Assembly (NCBI GenBank): GCA_021769885.1
Contig: JAETSA010000002.1
Span: forward strand, 186,001-250,000
Direction: 5' to 3'
Length of the DNA: 64,000 bases
DNA from: Bacillota bacterium
GTDB taxonomy: Bacteria; Bacillota; Clostridia; Oscillospirales; Acutalibacteraceae
Each line of letters starts with the position of its first letter. Within the stretch, counting starts at the first letter, position 1. The translations under genes and the position numbers were made by a program. Shown piece by piece: positions 53,345 to 60,987 of this stretch. The notes below the pieces were generated by a model. It did no database searches. It saw nothing but the letters and a program-made list of their open reading frames with translations, and was not told the origin of the DNA.

Positions 53345-54170
53345 TTTTGTCGTTCTGATGTTTTGCATTCTGCGCGATAGCGAAGAATCTCACATAGCAC
53401 AACGTGAATTATATAATCGGTAGGGCGGGGTGCGGGTCTCCAGTGGAGACCTCTGCATACGGAAGTATGCAGAAGCACCGACCGAGCCGGCAGGCGAGAC
53501 CTTGCTCCCGCCGCAGGATCCCACACAGAACAGCGTGAATTTGATTCCCGCGTAGTGGCGGGCTTCCACGCCCGCCATTTGGACTGTGCAAAATTCGACC
53601 GTCCGCGGGCGAACGCAGTTCGCCCCTACGAGTGTAGGGAACAACCTCTGTGTTGTTCCGTGGAGTTTCATCTGACTTTACGGGGCGCCGAGGTCGTCGC
53701 CCCCTACGGGTTGCAGTTCACCGTTAAGGTTTCATAAAAACCAACCGTGCTCGGGCGGGCGTGGAAACCCGCCCCTACGAAGGTTGCGCTTCGCCGTTGT
53801 GTTGTTCTGATTTTGCGGGCGCTTCGTGAAGCACCCCTACGGGTGTAGGGCGGGGGCTTGCTCCCGCCGTTTTTTCGTTCGCGCGGGCGGATGAAGACAT
53901 CCGCCCCTACGATGTAGGGAACAACCTCTGTGTTGTTCCGTAAATTTTGCACAGCAGAAATTCGGTTTGCGCGTAGAGAATGGGCATTGCCCATTCCGCG
54001 GGTGCTTCGTGAAGCGCCCCTACACGATTGGTGTGTTGTTCTGCGCACCGTAGGGACAGCCCGGGCTCGCTGTCCGCAGGCGAACACAGTTCGCCCCTAC
54101 GAAGTGTGCTTCACCGTTTGGTGGTTCTGATTTTACGGGCGATTCGTGAATCGCCCCTACGATTGACATG
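53345..54170. repeat. Modular hairpin repeat region F with nested cassette 2
   Basis: The longest of the six regions, in the convergent gap between the kinase and queH genes. It begins with a worn CATTCTG-AGCGAAGAATC repeat (53365). Cassette 2 lies at 53430-53499 inside a GGGCGGG/CCCGCC host hairpin. Later units include GGGCGAACGCAGTTCGCCCC (53608), GGGCGGATGAAGACATCCGC (53885), GGGCGTGGAAACCCGCCC (53756) and GGGCGATTCGTGAATCGCCC (54137). No gene is seen. Confidence 0.82.
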
Positions 54171-54213
54171 CTCTCCTTTACGGGGCAATCAACCGCCGAA
54201 AATCGCACAGACA

Positions 54214-54822
54214 TTATTCCTCCCGCATAGAATACACACATCCGCAATAATCCTGACGGTACAAGTCATACGCCTTGGATAAACGGATGGACTCCTTGTA
54301 TCCCTCTTTTTTCTTGAAATCCGACGGCAAAAACTTCACGCCGTATTCTTCCCCCAGCGAAAGGCCGATTTCGTTCAAAACCGCCGCATTTTTATGGGGA
54401 CTGACAGTCAGCGTGGTGGTGAAATAATCAAAGCCCAAAGCCTTCGCCTGCTTTGCGGTCTCCCGAAGCCGCAGGCGGAAGCACTCCGTACAGCGCGCGC
54501 CGCCCTCAGGCTCTGTCTCCAGTCCCTTAGCCGCCGCAAAAAAATCCTCAGGCACGTACGGTGCTTCCAACACCTTCACAGCATCTCCGTATTCTGCGCC
54601 CGCAAACAGCTTCGGCAGCTGTGCAAGGCGTTTTTCGTATTCCGCTTTAGGGTGGATATTCGGATTGTAAAAATAGACTGTCACATCAAAATGCGGCACA
54701 AGCACTTCCAACACCGCACTGGAGCACGGTGCACAACAGCATTGCAATAACAGACGCGGACGCACCCCTGCCTCGAATGCCGCAATCTCTTCTTCCATTT
54801 TTCTTTGATAGTTGATTTTCAT
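54214..54822 (-). CDS. queH: Epoxyqueuosine reductase QueH
   Basis: QueH makes the last reduction of epoxyqueuosine to queuosine in tRNA, replacing the unrelated QueG. The 202-aa protein has the cysteine set of the family: QCCCAPCSS (about 27-35), CTECF and YCGCVYS near the C-terminus, which bind an Fe-S cluster and a second metal. Length and layout are normal. GGAG is placed eight bases before the ATG. It is monocistronic with its own promoter; no other queuosine gene is in view. Confidence 0.93.
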   Translation of the reverse strand: MKINYQRKMEEEIAAFEAGVRPRLLLQCCCAPCSSAVLEVLVPHFDVTVYFYNPNIHPKAEYEKRLAQLPKLFAGAEYGDAVKVLEAPYVPEDFFAAAKGLETEPEGGARCTECFRLRLRETAKQAKALGFDYFTTTLTVSPHKNAAVLNEIGLSLGEEYGVKFLPSDFKKKEGYKESIRLSKAYDLYRQDYCGCVYSMREE

Positions 54823-54845
54823 AAAACAAACTCCATTCTGCCTTT

Positions 54846-54874
54846 ATGGTAACCGCCTGATGTGAAAATGTCAA
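54846..54874 (-). promoter_or_regulatory. Promoter of queH
   Basis: TTGACA (54869-54874), 17-base spacer, TACCAT (54846-54851) on the minus strand. Confidence 0.6.
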
Positions 54875-54930
54875 GCTGCAATGCCTTTTAGAATCACAAA
54901 AACAAACCGTTTTTCTAAAAAAATGTGCAC

Positions 54931-54987
54931 AAAAAGTAAATCTACGTTCACTTTTTAGTTGAATTCATAAAAAAAGTATGCTACAAT
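54931..54987 (+). promoter_or_regulatory. Promoter and possible operator of the epimerase gene
   Basis: TTGAAT (54959-54964), 17-base spacer, TACAAT (54982-54987). Just upstream, AAAAAGT (54931-54937) and ACTTTTT (54950-54956) form an inverted repeat that could bind a regulator. Confidence 0.6.
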
Positions 54988-55072
54988 ACATATTATCAGC
55001 GGGAAAATTTGGTGTGCTCGGCGCGTACACAGGCTTTTCTGCTCTTTGAATGTAAAAATTGGAGGTAGATGT

Positions 55073-56092
55073 ATGAAAGTATTTATGATCGGCGGCACGG
55101 GTCTTCTCGGCTGCGAAGCTGCCCGCATCCTGATTGAGAAAGGGCACGAAGTCAAGAGCGTTGCGCTCCCGCCCCTTCCCGAAGGCGCTCCGATTCCGAA
55201 GGAAATGGAGCTCATCTTCAAAAACATCAACGATATGACCGATGAGGAGATTCTCGGTATGCTGGACGGCTGCGACTGCTTTGTTTTCGCGGCAGGCGTT
55301 GACGAGCGCGTAGAATTTAAAGCACCCGTTTACGATTCTTATTACAAATTCAACATTGCGCCGCTCGAAAGAATCCTTCCCCTTTGCAAAAAAGCAGGCT
55401 TAAAGCGTGCAGTCGTGCTCGGCTCTTACTTCAGCTGGCTCGCAAAAGAGCGTCCGGATATGCCGATTTGCGAAAAGAACCCCTACATCAAGAGCAGAAT
55501 CGATCAGGAAAAGGTTTGCGAAAAGTATGCGGACGATTCCTTCGATGTTTCCGTTTTGGAGCTTCCCTATATCTTCGGCACACAGCCCGGCAGACGCCCT
55601 GTTTGGGTTATTCTGATTGAGCAGATTGCGTTTATGGATAAGTGGCCCTTCACCATGTATCCGAAGGGCGGCACCACCATGCTGACTGTTCGTCAGGTCG
55701 GTCAGGCAATCGCAGGTGCGGTTGAAAAAGAAGTCGGCGGCTTCAGAGCATTCAAGATTGGTATGTATAACCTGACTTGGAACGAGTTCCTTGCCATCGT
55801 CTATGAGGCACGCGGTATGAAGGGCAGAAAAGTGCTCGGCGTTGCACCCTGGATGATGAAAATGGGTATGGGCAAGGTCGTAAAGGACTATGCCGCACGC
55901 GGTATTGACAGCGGTATGGATCCGATGTATCTCCCCTACATTATGGATGTCAACATCTTCACCGAGCAGAAGGATTGCTTGGAGCTCGGCGTAACCGAGG
56001 ACGACATCAAAGCGGCTATCTTTGATTCTATCAAGGTCAGCGAAGACGCTTACAACGGCAAGGTTAAGCTTCTCGAAATGAAAGGCGAATAA
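55073..56092 (+). CDS. NAD(P)-dependent epimerase/dehydratase family protein (extended SDR)
   Basis: A 339-aa Rossmann-fold protein with the nucleotide loop GGTGLLG (7-13), FAAGVDERV, the SYFSW segment at the position of the catalytic Ser, and a C-terminal substrate domain with the NLTWNEFL segment. The usual YxxxK is seen only as NPYIKSRIDQEK, so the active site may be reduced. GGAGGT precedes the ATG. It is a single-gene unit with a good promoter and terminator and strong codon bias (few rare codons), which suggests high expression. The sugar substrate is unknown. Confidence 0.85.
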   Translation: MKVFMIGGTGLLGCEAARILIEKGHEVKSVALPPLPEGAPIPKEMELIFKNINDMTDEEILGMLDGCDCFVFAAGVDERVEFKAPVYDSYYKFNIAPLERILPLCKKAGLKRAVVLGSYFSWLAKERPDMPICEKNPYIKSRIDQEKVCEKYADDSFDVSVLELPYIFGTQPGRRPVWVILIEQIAFMDKWPFTMYPKGGTTMLTVRQVGQAIAGAVEKEVGGFRAFKIGMYNLTWNEFLAIVYEARGMKGRKVLGVAPWMMKMGMGKVVKDYAARGIDSGMDPMYLPYIMDVNIFTEQKDCLELGVTEDDIKAAIFDSIKVSEDAYNGKVKLLEMKGE

Positions 56093-56117
56093 GCCGTACA
56101 TAAAGTATAAAGCAAAG

Positions 56118-56162
56118 AACCGAGCGTATGGATTTTATATCCGTACGCTCGGTTTGTTGTTT
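56118..56162 (+). terminator. Terminator of the epimerase gene
   Basis: Stem arms 56118-56132 and 56140-56154 (one mismatch or wobble), followed by TGTTGTTTT. Confidence 0.88.
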
Positions 56163-56185
56163 TGGCGCTTATTTATCCACAGCGA

Positions 56186-57673
56186 TCATATATATGTTAA
56201 TAACCGATTTCCGTCCATATCGATAAAGTAATTACAATCTCTAATATAACCACTATGCCATTTCATCTCTCTATAGTCTTTTACTGCTGTTACTTCAAAA
56301 TCCTTTACTGTTATTTCACCTGTAGTTGCATTGATAAATGCATTTCGGTTACAGGTTTCACCATTGACGTTTTGTTCAACCTTAACCGCAATCAAATTTG
56401 TTTCTACATCAAAATTTATACCGGTAGCCTTAACAGGCTCATATAAGGATTCACCCGCTGTATTGATAGTCGTTATATATCGTCCATCGTTTCCAGCAAT
56501 TTCAATTACAGCATTCCCATTAATAAATTGATAGAAACCTGTGTCAGTTTCTCGCCAATCAAATGCCCCAGTGAATCTATATCGGGTAACATCTATTATG
56601 CTATTACCATTCATATCGAAAAATTTCGAAACAAACACGCTTTTAGGAATATCATAAGCACTATAGGTTTGAGATAAATCACGACACTCTATTCCGAAAA
56701 TCAAGCCCTCGCTTACAATAGGACAAGAAGCCAGGTCTAATCCATCTTGACTCCCCCATCCATTCCAAGCAACATTTGAAAATAAATGTTGTAATTGAAA
56801 ATTTATATGGTCTATAGAATAAATTTCAGTTCCGCTCATATAATTATCATCTAATAGCGGTGAAGTTTTATATAAAAGTGCCTTCCCATCTGAAAAACCA
56901 GACAACATTTTCACATCCGGATATTCAACATAAGTATTTGTATCTACATTAAACAAATCAAGCCAACATCCTGCATAAGATAGCTCATCATCATATCTGT
57001 TATATGTAAAAGAAAAAACATGTTCTCCAAGATATTCACAGTCCGCTTCCCACAATTTAATATTAGTTGAGTAATAATTGCTTGGATCAGATAAAGGACA
57101 AACCCATTCACCATTATAGTTAATAACACCTATATTGGCTGTTCCATATGCTGTCATAGTGCTTTTTGTTTCTTGCTTTACTAAGTAGAGTCCATCGCCG
57201 CCGCATAATATAGTATAATCTGCATCTAAAGGGGAAATCGCAGTAATGTTACCATCTGTATCAAATATTACGAATCGCTCATATGTAGTGCTTAAATCTG
57301 AAGCTTTATCCGTATAATCTATAAATGCATATCCATCTGTAAACGTACTCCAATTACTTGGTGTTGCAATTAAGTCCTTGTCATCTTTTTCAGGAAGAAT
57401 CGTAATAAATATATCTTTCAGAACAGATATCTCTCCATCGGTATTCAATACACCTGCATTGCAATAATTTTCGCCGTCTGTATTTTTAAACAGAACGACA
57501 GACTTGTTCTCCGAAAAGTCTGTTGCATTATACAATTCAACCTCTGTTTTACTACTCGGGAAATCAAACTGTGGTTTATGATTTGATTCATCGTTTTTGC
57601 ATGCCGAAAAAGACAAAACTGCAATACTTAATACTAAAAACCAAACAACGATTTTTTTAACTAGTGCTTTCAT
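56186..57673 (-). CDS. Low-GC lipoprotein of unknown function
   Basis: A 495-aa protein with a lipoprotein signal (MKALVKKIVVWFLV; lipobox LSFSAC, Cys near residue 26). The mature part has repeated short beta segments such as AGVLNTDGEISVL, FVIFDTDGNITAI, GVINYNGEWVCPL, FFDMNGNSIIDV and YFIDMDGNRLL, resembling WG-repeat or beta-propeller blades that read a value and its setting. GGAGG is placed seven bases before ATG 57673. Base use (many AT-ending codons) differs strongly from its neighbours, suggesting recent acquisition. Its leader carries a large foldback element and a terminator right before the ribosome site. Confidence 0.75.
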   Translation of the reverse strand: MKALVKKIVVWFLVLSIAVLSFSACKNDESNHKPQFDFPSSKTEVELYNATDFSENKSVVLFKNTDGENYCNAGVLNTDGEISVLKDIFITILPEKDDKDLIATPSNWSTFTDGYAFIDYTDKASDLSTTYERFVIFDTDGNITAISPLDADYTILCGGDGLYLVKQETKSTMTAYGTANIGVINYNGEWVCPLSDPSNYYSTNIKLWEADCEYLGEHVFSFTYNRYDDELSYAGCWLDLFNVDTNTYVEYPDVKMLSGFSDGKALLYKTSPLLDDNYMSGTEIYSIDHINFQLQHLFSNVAWNGWGSQDGLDLASCPIVSEGLIFGIECRDLSQTYSAYDIPKSVFVSKFFDMNGNSIIDVTRYRFTGAFDWRETDTGFYQFINGNAVIEIAGNDGRYITTINTAGESLYEPVKATGINFDVETNLIAVKVEQNVNGETCNRNAFINATTGEITVKDFEVTAVKDYREMKWHSGYIRDCNYFIDMDGNRLLTYI

Positions 57674-57691
57674 TTCCATTCCTCCGTAAAA

Positions 57692-57723
57692 TAAAAAAAT
57701 GCGCCAACCGAAGTCAACGCATT
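57692..57723 (-). terminator. Leader terminator (attenuator candidate) before the low-GC lipoprotein
   Basis: An 11-pair stem (57713-57723 with 57698-57708, some G-U pairs on the RNA) closed by a UUCG loop and followed by seven U. It ends only about 10 bases before the ribosome site of the gene it precedes. Confidence 0.8.
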
Positions 57724-57746
57724 GAAAAACGCAAACCCCGATTGTC

Positions 57747-57901
57747 GCCAAACAAATTTAAATAGAATTAGAGCATCGCTGCCATAACTATCTAATGGAA
57801 TTTACGTTTTTACCAAATTCAAAAAGATTATGGCAGAAAAGAGGTATAACTTTCCATAAAGAAAAAGACACCACTAATTCTATTTATTAAATTTGTTTGG
57901 C
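57747..57901. repeat. 155-bp foldback element
   Basis: Terminal inverted repeats GCCAAACAAATTTAA-ATAGAATTAG (57747-57771) and their complement with three extra bases (57874-57901). A nested pair, CTGCCATAA and TTATGGCAG, lies inside. No coding capacity. Either a MITE without a clear target duplication or a long RNA hairpin in the leader of the adjacent gene. Confidence 0.75.
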
Positions 57902-57907
57902 AGAATT

Positions 57908-57936
57908 AGTATATCACTTTTTTATTGGAAATTCAA
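57908..57936 (-). promoter_or_regulatory. Promoter of the low-GC lipoprotein gene
   Basis: TTGAAT (57931-57936), 17-base spacer, TATACT (57908-57913) on the minus strand. The expected start coincides with the outer end of the foldback element, giving a leader of about 230 bases. Confidence 0.55.
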
Positions 57937-57978
57937 TAAATTTTCTACAAGTTAAAAAGGAATGCAATATGTAAAACT

Positions 57979-58020
57979 ATAAAAACCTCGAGCATATGGA
58001 CAGAAGTCCGCTCGAGGTTT
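57979..58020 (-). terminator. Terminator of the GH25 gene
   Basis: Stem AAACCTCGAGC (57983-57993) with GCTCGAGGTTT (58010-58020), T-rich on the minus strand after it. Confidence 0.85.
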
Positions 58021-58030
58021 GTTTTGTTAT

Positions 58031-58786
58031 TCAGTTTTCCAACCGAACCCGCGGATATGCCTGAAATTCTTCCGCTGTACCGCAAAAGACATTCACATCG
58101 ATATACTTTTCTTGCCCGGTATATCCCGGGAACTGTTCTCGGTTGGTGAACTGCCAAAATGTCCACGCCCGCCCGTCTGACAGCTTCGGTTTCGTCCAAA
58201 CATTCCGAATCCAAATATCATACTGCGCATATTCGCCTGAAAGATAAAGTGCATAGGACTTTTCCGTCGCATAAATAATCGGCTTTACGCCATAGTGCTG
58301 TTCAAGAGCGTCCAGCATCGCCTGCAACTCGCCCGTCACACATTCTCGGCTCGGCGGATTTTTCACATATTCACCGTAAAACTCCAAATCAATCACCGGC
58401 GGGAGCATCCCGTCAAAAGGGGCTACGGTATCAATATAGTGCTTCGCCTGCGATTCTCCTCTGCTGTCATAGCTGAAGAAATGATATGCCCCCACTGAGA
58501 GAGACTGTTTTTGCGCTTCGGCACAATTATAGGCAAAGCACGAATCCACAAACGAGCTTCCCTCCGTCGCTTTGATAAATGCAAAATCAATGCCTTGCGC
58601 CGAAAGCGTCTGCCAATCCACAGTCCCCTGATAAGCAGAAACGTCCACGCCACGTACAGGGTATTCGGATTCCGACGGATTGTTCAGCAAAACCACACCG
58701 CTATACACAAGACCGATTGCAGTCGCGGTCAAAATCAAAAACAGCGCACAAAGAATCCCTATCCGCCGAATATATTTGGAGCGCAT
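58031..58786 (-). CDS. GH25 lysozyme (muramidase) with N-terminal membrane anchor
   Basis: GH25 enzymes cut the MurNAc-GlcNAc bond of peptidoglycan. The 251-aa protein has one N-terminal hydrophobic segment (about 9-30), then the catalytic barrel from GVDVSAYQGTVDW, with FIKATEG, GAYHFFSYD and the catalytic pair in PVIDLEFYGE, ending in a final strand KYIDVNVFCG. No wall-binding repeats follow. ATG 58786 is chosen because the longer open frame upstream translates the hairpin array. The ribosome site (GGGG) is close to the ATG, so translation may be weak. Confidence 0.9.
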   Translation of the reverse strand: MRSKYIRRIGILCALFLILTATAIGLVYSGVVLLNNPSESEYPVRGVDVSAYQGTVDWQTLSAQGIDFAFIKATEGSSFVDSCFAYNCAEAQKQSLSVGAYHFFSYDSRGESQAKHYIDTVAPFDGMLPPVIDLEFYGEYVKNPPSRECVTGELQAMLDALEQHYGVKPIIYATEKSYALYLSGEYAQYDIWIRNVWTKPKLSDGRAWTFWQFTNREQFPGYTGQEKYIDVNVFCGTAEEFQAYPRVRLEN

Positions 58787-58832
58787 CCCTACCCCGCCTG
58801 CCTTCTGTCGTAATCTCTGCTTTATAAATGAA

Positions 58833-59038
58833 ATATTGCTGCGCAATATGAAAGAATCCTTACGGATTGTGAAATTTTCTGCTTCGCAGAAAGTGAAATA
58901 AGAACCTGACTTCGTCAGAACCTTGTTATTCGTTACACTCATAATAAAATTCGTTCTATCATATGCCGCAGGCATATTTCACATTTGCGAAGCAAATATT
59001 TCATATCAAAGATATTTCACTCGTTCCGTAAGGAACGA
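58833..59038. repeat. Array of eight short hairpins spaced by TTTCA/TGAAA
   Basis: Eight different small palindromes follow one another: 58833-58849, 58855-58868, 58876-58892, 58906-58918, 58961-58977, 58983-58997, 59003-59015 and 59021-59038. Arms differ in every case (for example ATTTGC-GAA-GCAAAT and TCGTTCC-GTAA-GGAACGA), while most spacers are forms of GTGAAAT or ATTTCA. It is non-coding and lies between the lysozyme gene and tRNA-Val. Confidence 0.8.
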
Positions 59039-59047
59039 ATTTCATTG

Positions 59048-59073
59048 AAAAAAGCACGCTTTCGCGTGCTTTC
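59048..59073 (-). terminator. Terminator of the tRNA-Pro/yjbR/tRNA-Val unit
   Basis: Stem AAAGCACGC with GCGTGCTTT, loop GAAA on the minus strand, followed by a T run. Confidence 0.88.
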
Positions 59074-59076
59074 TTA

Positions 59077-59143
<67 letters not shown>

Positions 59144-59153
<10 letters not shown>

Positions 59154-59518
59154 GAATGATTCAGTTTTTTCTGTATGTATTTCGGCAATTTTCCGACAAC
59201 TGTACGATAACTCAAATCAATCATTTCTGTGACCGTGTCGTCGGTAAGTGCCCCGTTTAAAGGGAAAGTATTGAAATAAGGCTGCTGCACGGGCGGGCAA
59301 TGCCAACCGCGTACGACAATCTCGGGGTATGTCTGCCGATAGAATTGCCCCGAAACAGCATCACAGTTTACCGTGCAGGATTCTTGTCCGTGCAATTGAA
59401 AAAACTGCGCAAAAATGCGTTTCTCCACCTTGAGAATCGTAGATTCCAATCCAAACGGATGGTCAACATATGCGCCGGGTTTTGAAAGACAATATGCAAT
59501 CCAATCTTCCGTTGTCAT
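59144..59518 (-). CDS. MmcQ/YjbR-family protein
   Basis: A 124-aa protein of the MmcQ/YjbR (CyaY-like fold) family, some members of which bind DNA; the true role is unknown. It shows the family pattern: short helix MTTEDWIAYCLSKPGAY, then DHPFG, KVEKRIFAQF, the GQFYRQTYPEIVVRGWHCPP region and a closing helix. The start at 59518 is chosen because further upstream lies tRNA-Pro. Its last codons and TAG stop are bases 1-10 of the tRNA-Val gene. It must be co-transcribed with the flanking tRNAs from the promoter at 59703-59731. Confidence 0.82.
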
Positions 59519-59542
59519 AGCCGCACCGTATTTCTTCAAAAG

Positions 59543-59618
59543 TGGTCCGAGTGACAGGATTCGAACCTGCGGCCTCATGGTCCCAAACCACGCGCGCTAC
59601 CAGCTGCGCTACACCCGG
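59543..59618 (-). tRNA. tRNA-Pro (TGG)
   Basis: Acceptor CCGGGTG paired to CACTCGG, anticodon stem CGTGG/CCATG, loop TTTGGGA giving anticodon TGG, T arm with GGTTCGAATCC, encoded CCA. Confidence 0.95.
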
Positions 59619-59702
59619 ATATTGAGAGGGAGACGAGCTATGCCGCCGAAACCTATTTCGAATACCGTAACTGCAAACAGGCATACTTTCTATTGCTTAG
59701 GT

Positions 59703-59731
59703 ATTATACATCACGCAAACGGATTTGTCAA
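59703..59731 (-). promoter_or_regulatory. Promoter of the tRNA-Pro (TGG) unit
   Basis: TTGACA (59726-59731), 17-base spacer, TATAAT (59703-59708) on the minus strand, perfect consensus. Confidence 0.88.
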
Positions 59732-59829
59732 ATAAAATCTGCATTATCTGAATTATTTTCTGCTTTTCCGCTTTTTCAGAATTATTGGTGAATTATTTTA
59801 AAAAAATACGAAAAAATACAAATTTATAC

Positions 59830-59858
59830 TTGCAAAATTCCGAATCTTATGCTAATAT
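59830..59858 (+). promoter_or_regulatory. Promoter of tRNA-Pro (GGG)
   Basis: TTGCAA (59830-59835), 17-base spacer, TAATAT (59853-59858), 42 bases before the tRNA. Confidence 0.6.
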
Positions 59859-59900
59859 ATTCGAGCAGTTTGTTTCGACGCATTCTGCACAATCAAATAT

Positions 59901-59976
59901 CCGGGTGTGGCGCAGCTGGTAGCGCGCTTGACTGGGGGTCAAGAGGCCGTGAGTTCAAGTCTCGCCACTCGGACCA
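59901..59976 (+). tRNA. tRNA-Pro (GGG)
   Basis: Acceptor CCGGGTG paired to CACTCGG, anticodon stem CTTGA/TCAAG, loop CTGGGGG giving anticodon GGG, encoded CCA. It is divergent from the tRNA-Pro (TGG) gene, with matching acceptor stems. Confidence 0.95.
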
Positions 59977-60013
59977 AAAACGACAATTTTCGGTAAGAAA
60001 GTTGTCGTTTTTT
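59976..60013 (+). terminator. Terminator of tRNA-Pro (GGG)
   Basis: Stem AAAACGACAA with TTGTCGTTTT (60002-60011), then T. Between here and 60218 I see no gene or clear signal. Confidence 0.85.
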
Positions 60014-60218
60014 GATACCTTTCTCTTTTTTCTAAAAAGAAAATTCCGTCACGGCGACAAGATAGATGAGCGGACAAAAGGGAAAAGGTAGCTTTACTTT
60101 GCAAATCGTGGATTATAAAAAAATGATTTTTGATACAATTTGCAAAGAGATCATGCTAATGAACCGTCTATTACTTGATAAATCATAGAAAGTTTTTAAA
60201 GCTTTTTAAAAAAACATC

Positions 60219-60247
60219 TTGACAGAAATTAACTCATTTGCTATAAT
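60219..60247 (+). promoter_or_regulatory. Promoter of tRNA-Leu
   Basis: TTGACA (60219-60224), 17-base spacer, TATAAT (60242-60247), perfect consensus. Confidence 0.88.
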
Positions 60248-60281
60248 AACTACCGTTGCGAAAGCGACAGCAATCAAATAT

Positions 60282-60365
60282 GCGAGCGTGGCGGAATCGG
60301 CAGACGCGCACGTTTGAGGGGCGTGTGGTAATCCCGTATGGGTTCAAGTCCCATCGCTCGCACCA
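60282..60365 (+). tRNA. tRNA-Leu (GAG)
   Basis: An 84-base class II tRNA with a long variable arm; acceptor GCGAGCG paired to CGCTCGC, anticodon loop TTGAGGG giving GAG, T arm GGGTTCAAGTCCC, encoded CCA. The conjugative-element genes begin downstream, so its 3' end is a candidate attachment site. Confidence 0.94.
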
Positions 60366-60396
60366 TCAAATGGATACAAAAAAGATGTATCCCGAA

Positions 60397-60423
60397 AAAA
60401 CCTCGGTGTTACCGAGGTTTTTT
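60397..60423 (+). terminator. Terminator of tRNA-Leu
   Basis: Stem AAAACCTCGG with CCGAGGTTTT around a 5-base loop, then a T run. Confidence 0.9.
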
Positions 60424-60484
60424 GCTGTCTGTAGGGCAGTTTTCAGCAGTTAAAATCCGTAGATGTAAAATGGCTGTTCCCCCT

Positions 60485-60513
60485 TTGCGGGCAGAGTTGA
60501 ACTCTCGTACAAT
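60485..60513 (+). promoter_or_regulatory. Candidate promoter and operator of the conjugative-element operon
   Basis: TTGCGG (60485-60490), 17-base spacer, TACAAT (60508-60513). The spacer holds a perfect palindrome AGAGTT-G-AACTCT (60493-60505), well placed for a repressor. Confidence 0.5.
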
Positions 60514-60530
60514 TGAATATTGTTAAAATC

Positions 60531-60568
60531 AGGCAGATAGAAATTGAAAAATCTATCTGCCTTTTTTT
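60531..60568 (+). terminator. First leader terminator of the element operon
   Basis: Stem AGGCAGATAGA (60531-60541) with its complement (about 60552-60562) and seven T. It is about 20 bases after the expected transcription start. Confidence 0.85.
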
Positions 60569-60580
60569 GTATATATACAT

Positions 60581-60614
60581 AGCCAATCGTTTGAAATATA
60601 ACGGTTGGCTTTTT
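60581..60614 (+). terminator. Second leader terminator of the element operon
   Basis: Stem AGCCAATCGTT (60581-60591) with AACGGTTGGCT (60600-60610), one mismatch, then TTTT. The ribosome site of the first gene follows 20 bases later. Confidence 0.7.
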
Positions 60615-60648
60615 CCATTTTAAAATCAAAAAAAGGAGATGTAAGATT

Positions 60649-60945
60649 ATGAACAAATTTGAATCAGAAAGAAGATTTGCCGAGCGTATGAAAAGGTGTT
60701 ATCCGCCGGGCACGAGATTATTGCTTTTAAGTATGGATGATCCTTATGCCCCAATAGAGTGTGGAACGAAAGGCACAGTTGTCCATGTTGATGATGCAGC
60801 TCAAATTCATATGAGATGGGATAACGGAAGAACTCTTGCTATTGTTCCCGGTGAGGATTCATTCAGAAAATTAACCGATGAGGAACTTGCGGAAGAACAA
60901 AATGATGAAATGGACGAGGACAATACTCCTGCCCTCGGAATGTGA
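60649..60945 (+). CDS. DUF4314 protein of a conjugative element
   Basis: A 98-aa protein with the DUF4314 pattern PPGTRLLLLSMDD, GTKGTVVHVDDAAQIHMRWDN and VPGEDSFR, a small beta-barrel family found in conjugative elements of Firmicutes. The C-terminus is acidic. AAGGAG precedes the ATG. It is the first gene after two leader terminators and lies 42 bases before the methyltransferase gene. Its function is unknown. Confidence 0.88.
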   Translation: MNKFESERRFAERMKRCYPPGTRLLLLSMDDPYAPIECGTKGTVVHVDDAAQIHMRWDNGRTLAIVPGEDSFRKLTDEELAEEQNDEMDEDNTPALGM

Positions 60946-60987
60946 GGTGATACGAAAAATATATAAATAAAGGCAGTCGGATTTGTT

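Noticed and set aside
55400-56101. A 233-codon minus-strand frame opposite the epimerase
   Set aside because: Shadow of a codon-biased gene; no start signal and no recognisable family.
58787-58975. A 63-residue N-terminal extension of the GH25 lysozyme
   Set aside because: It is translation of the mini-hairpin array and would place a membrane anchor in the middle of the protein.
60366-60480. A tRNA fragment or attachment-site copy after tRNA-Leu
   Set aside because: I compared the stretch with the tRNA-Leu 3' end and found no direct repeat long enough to claim.
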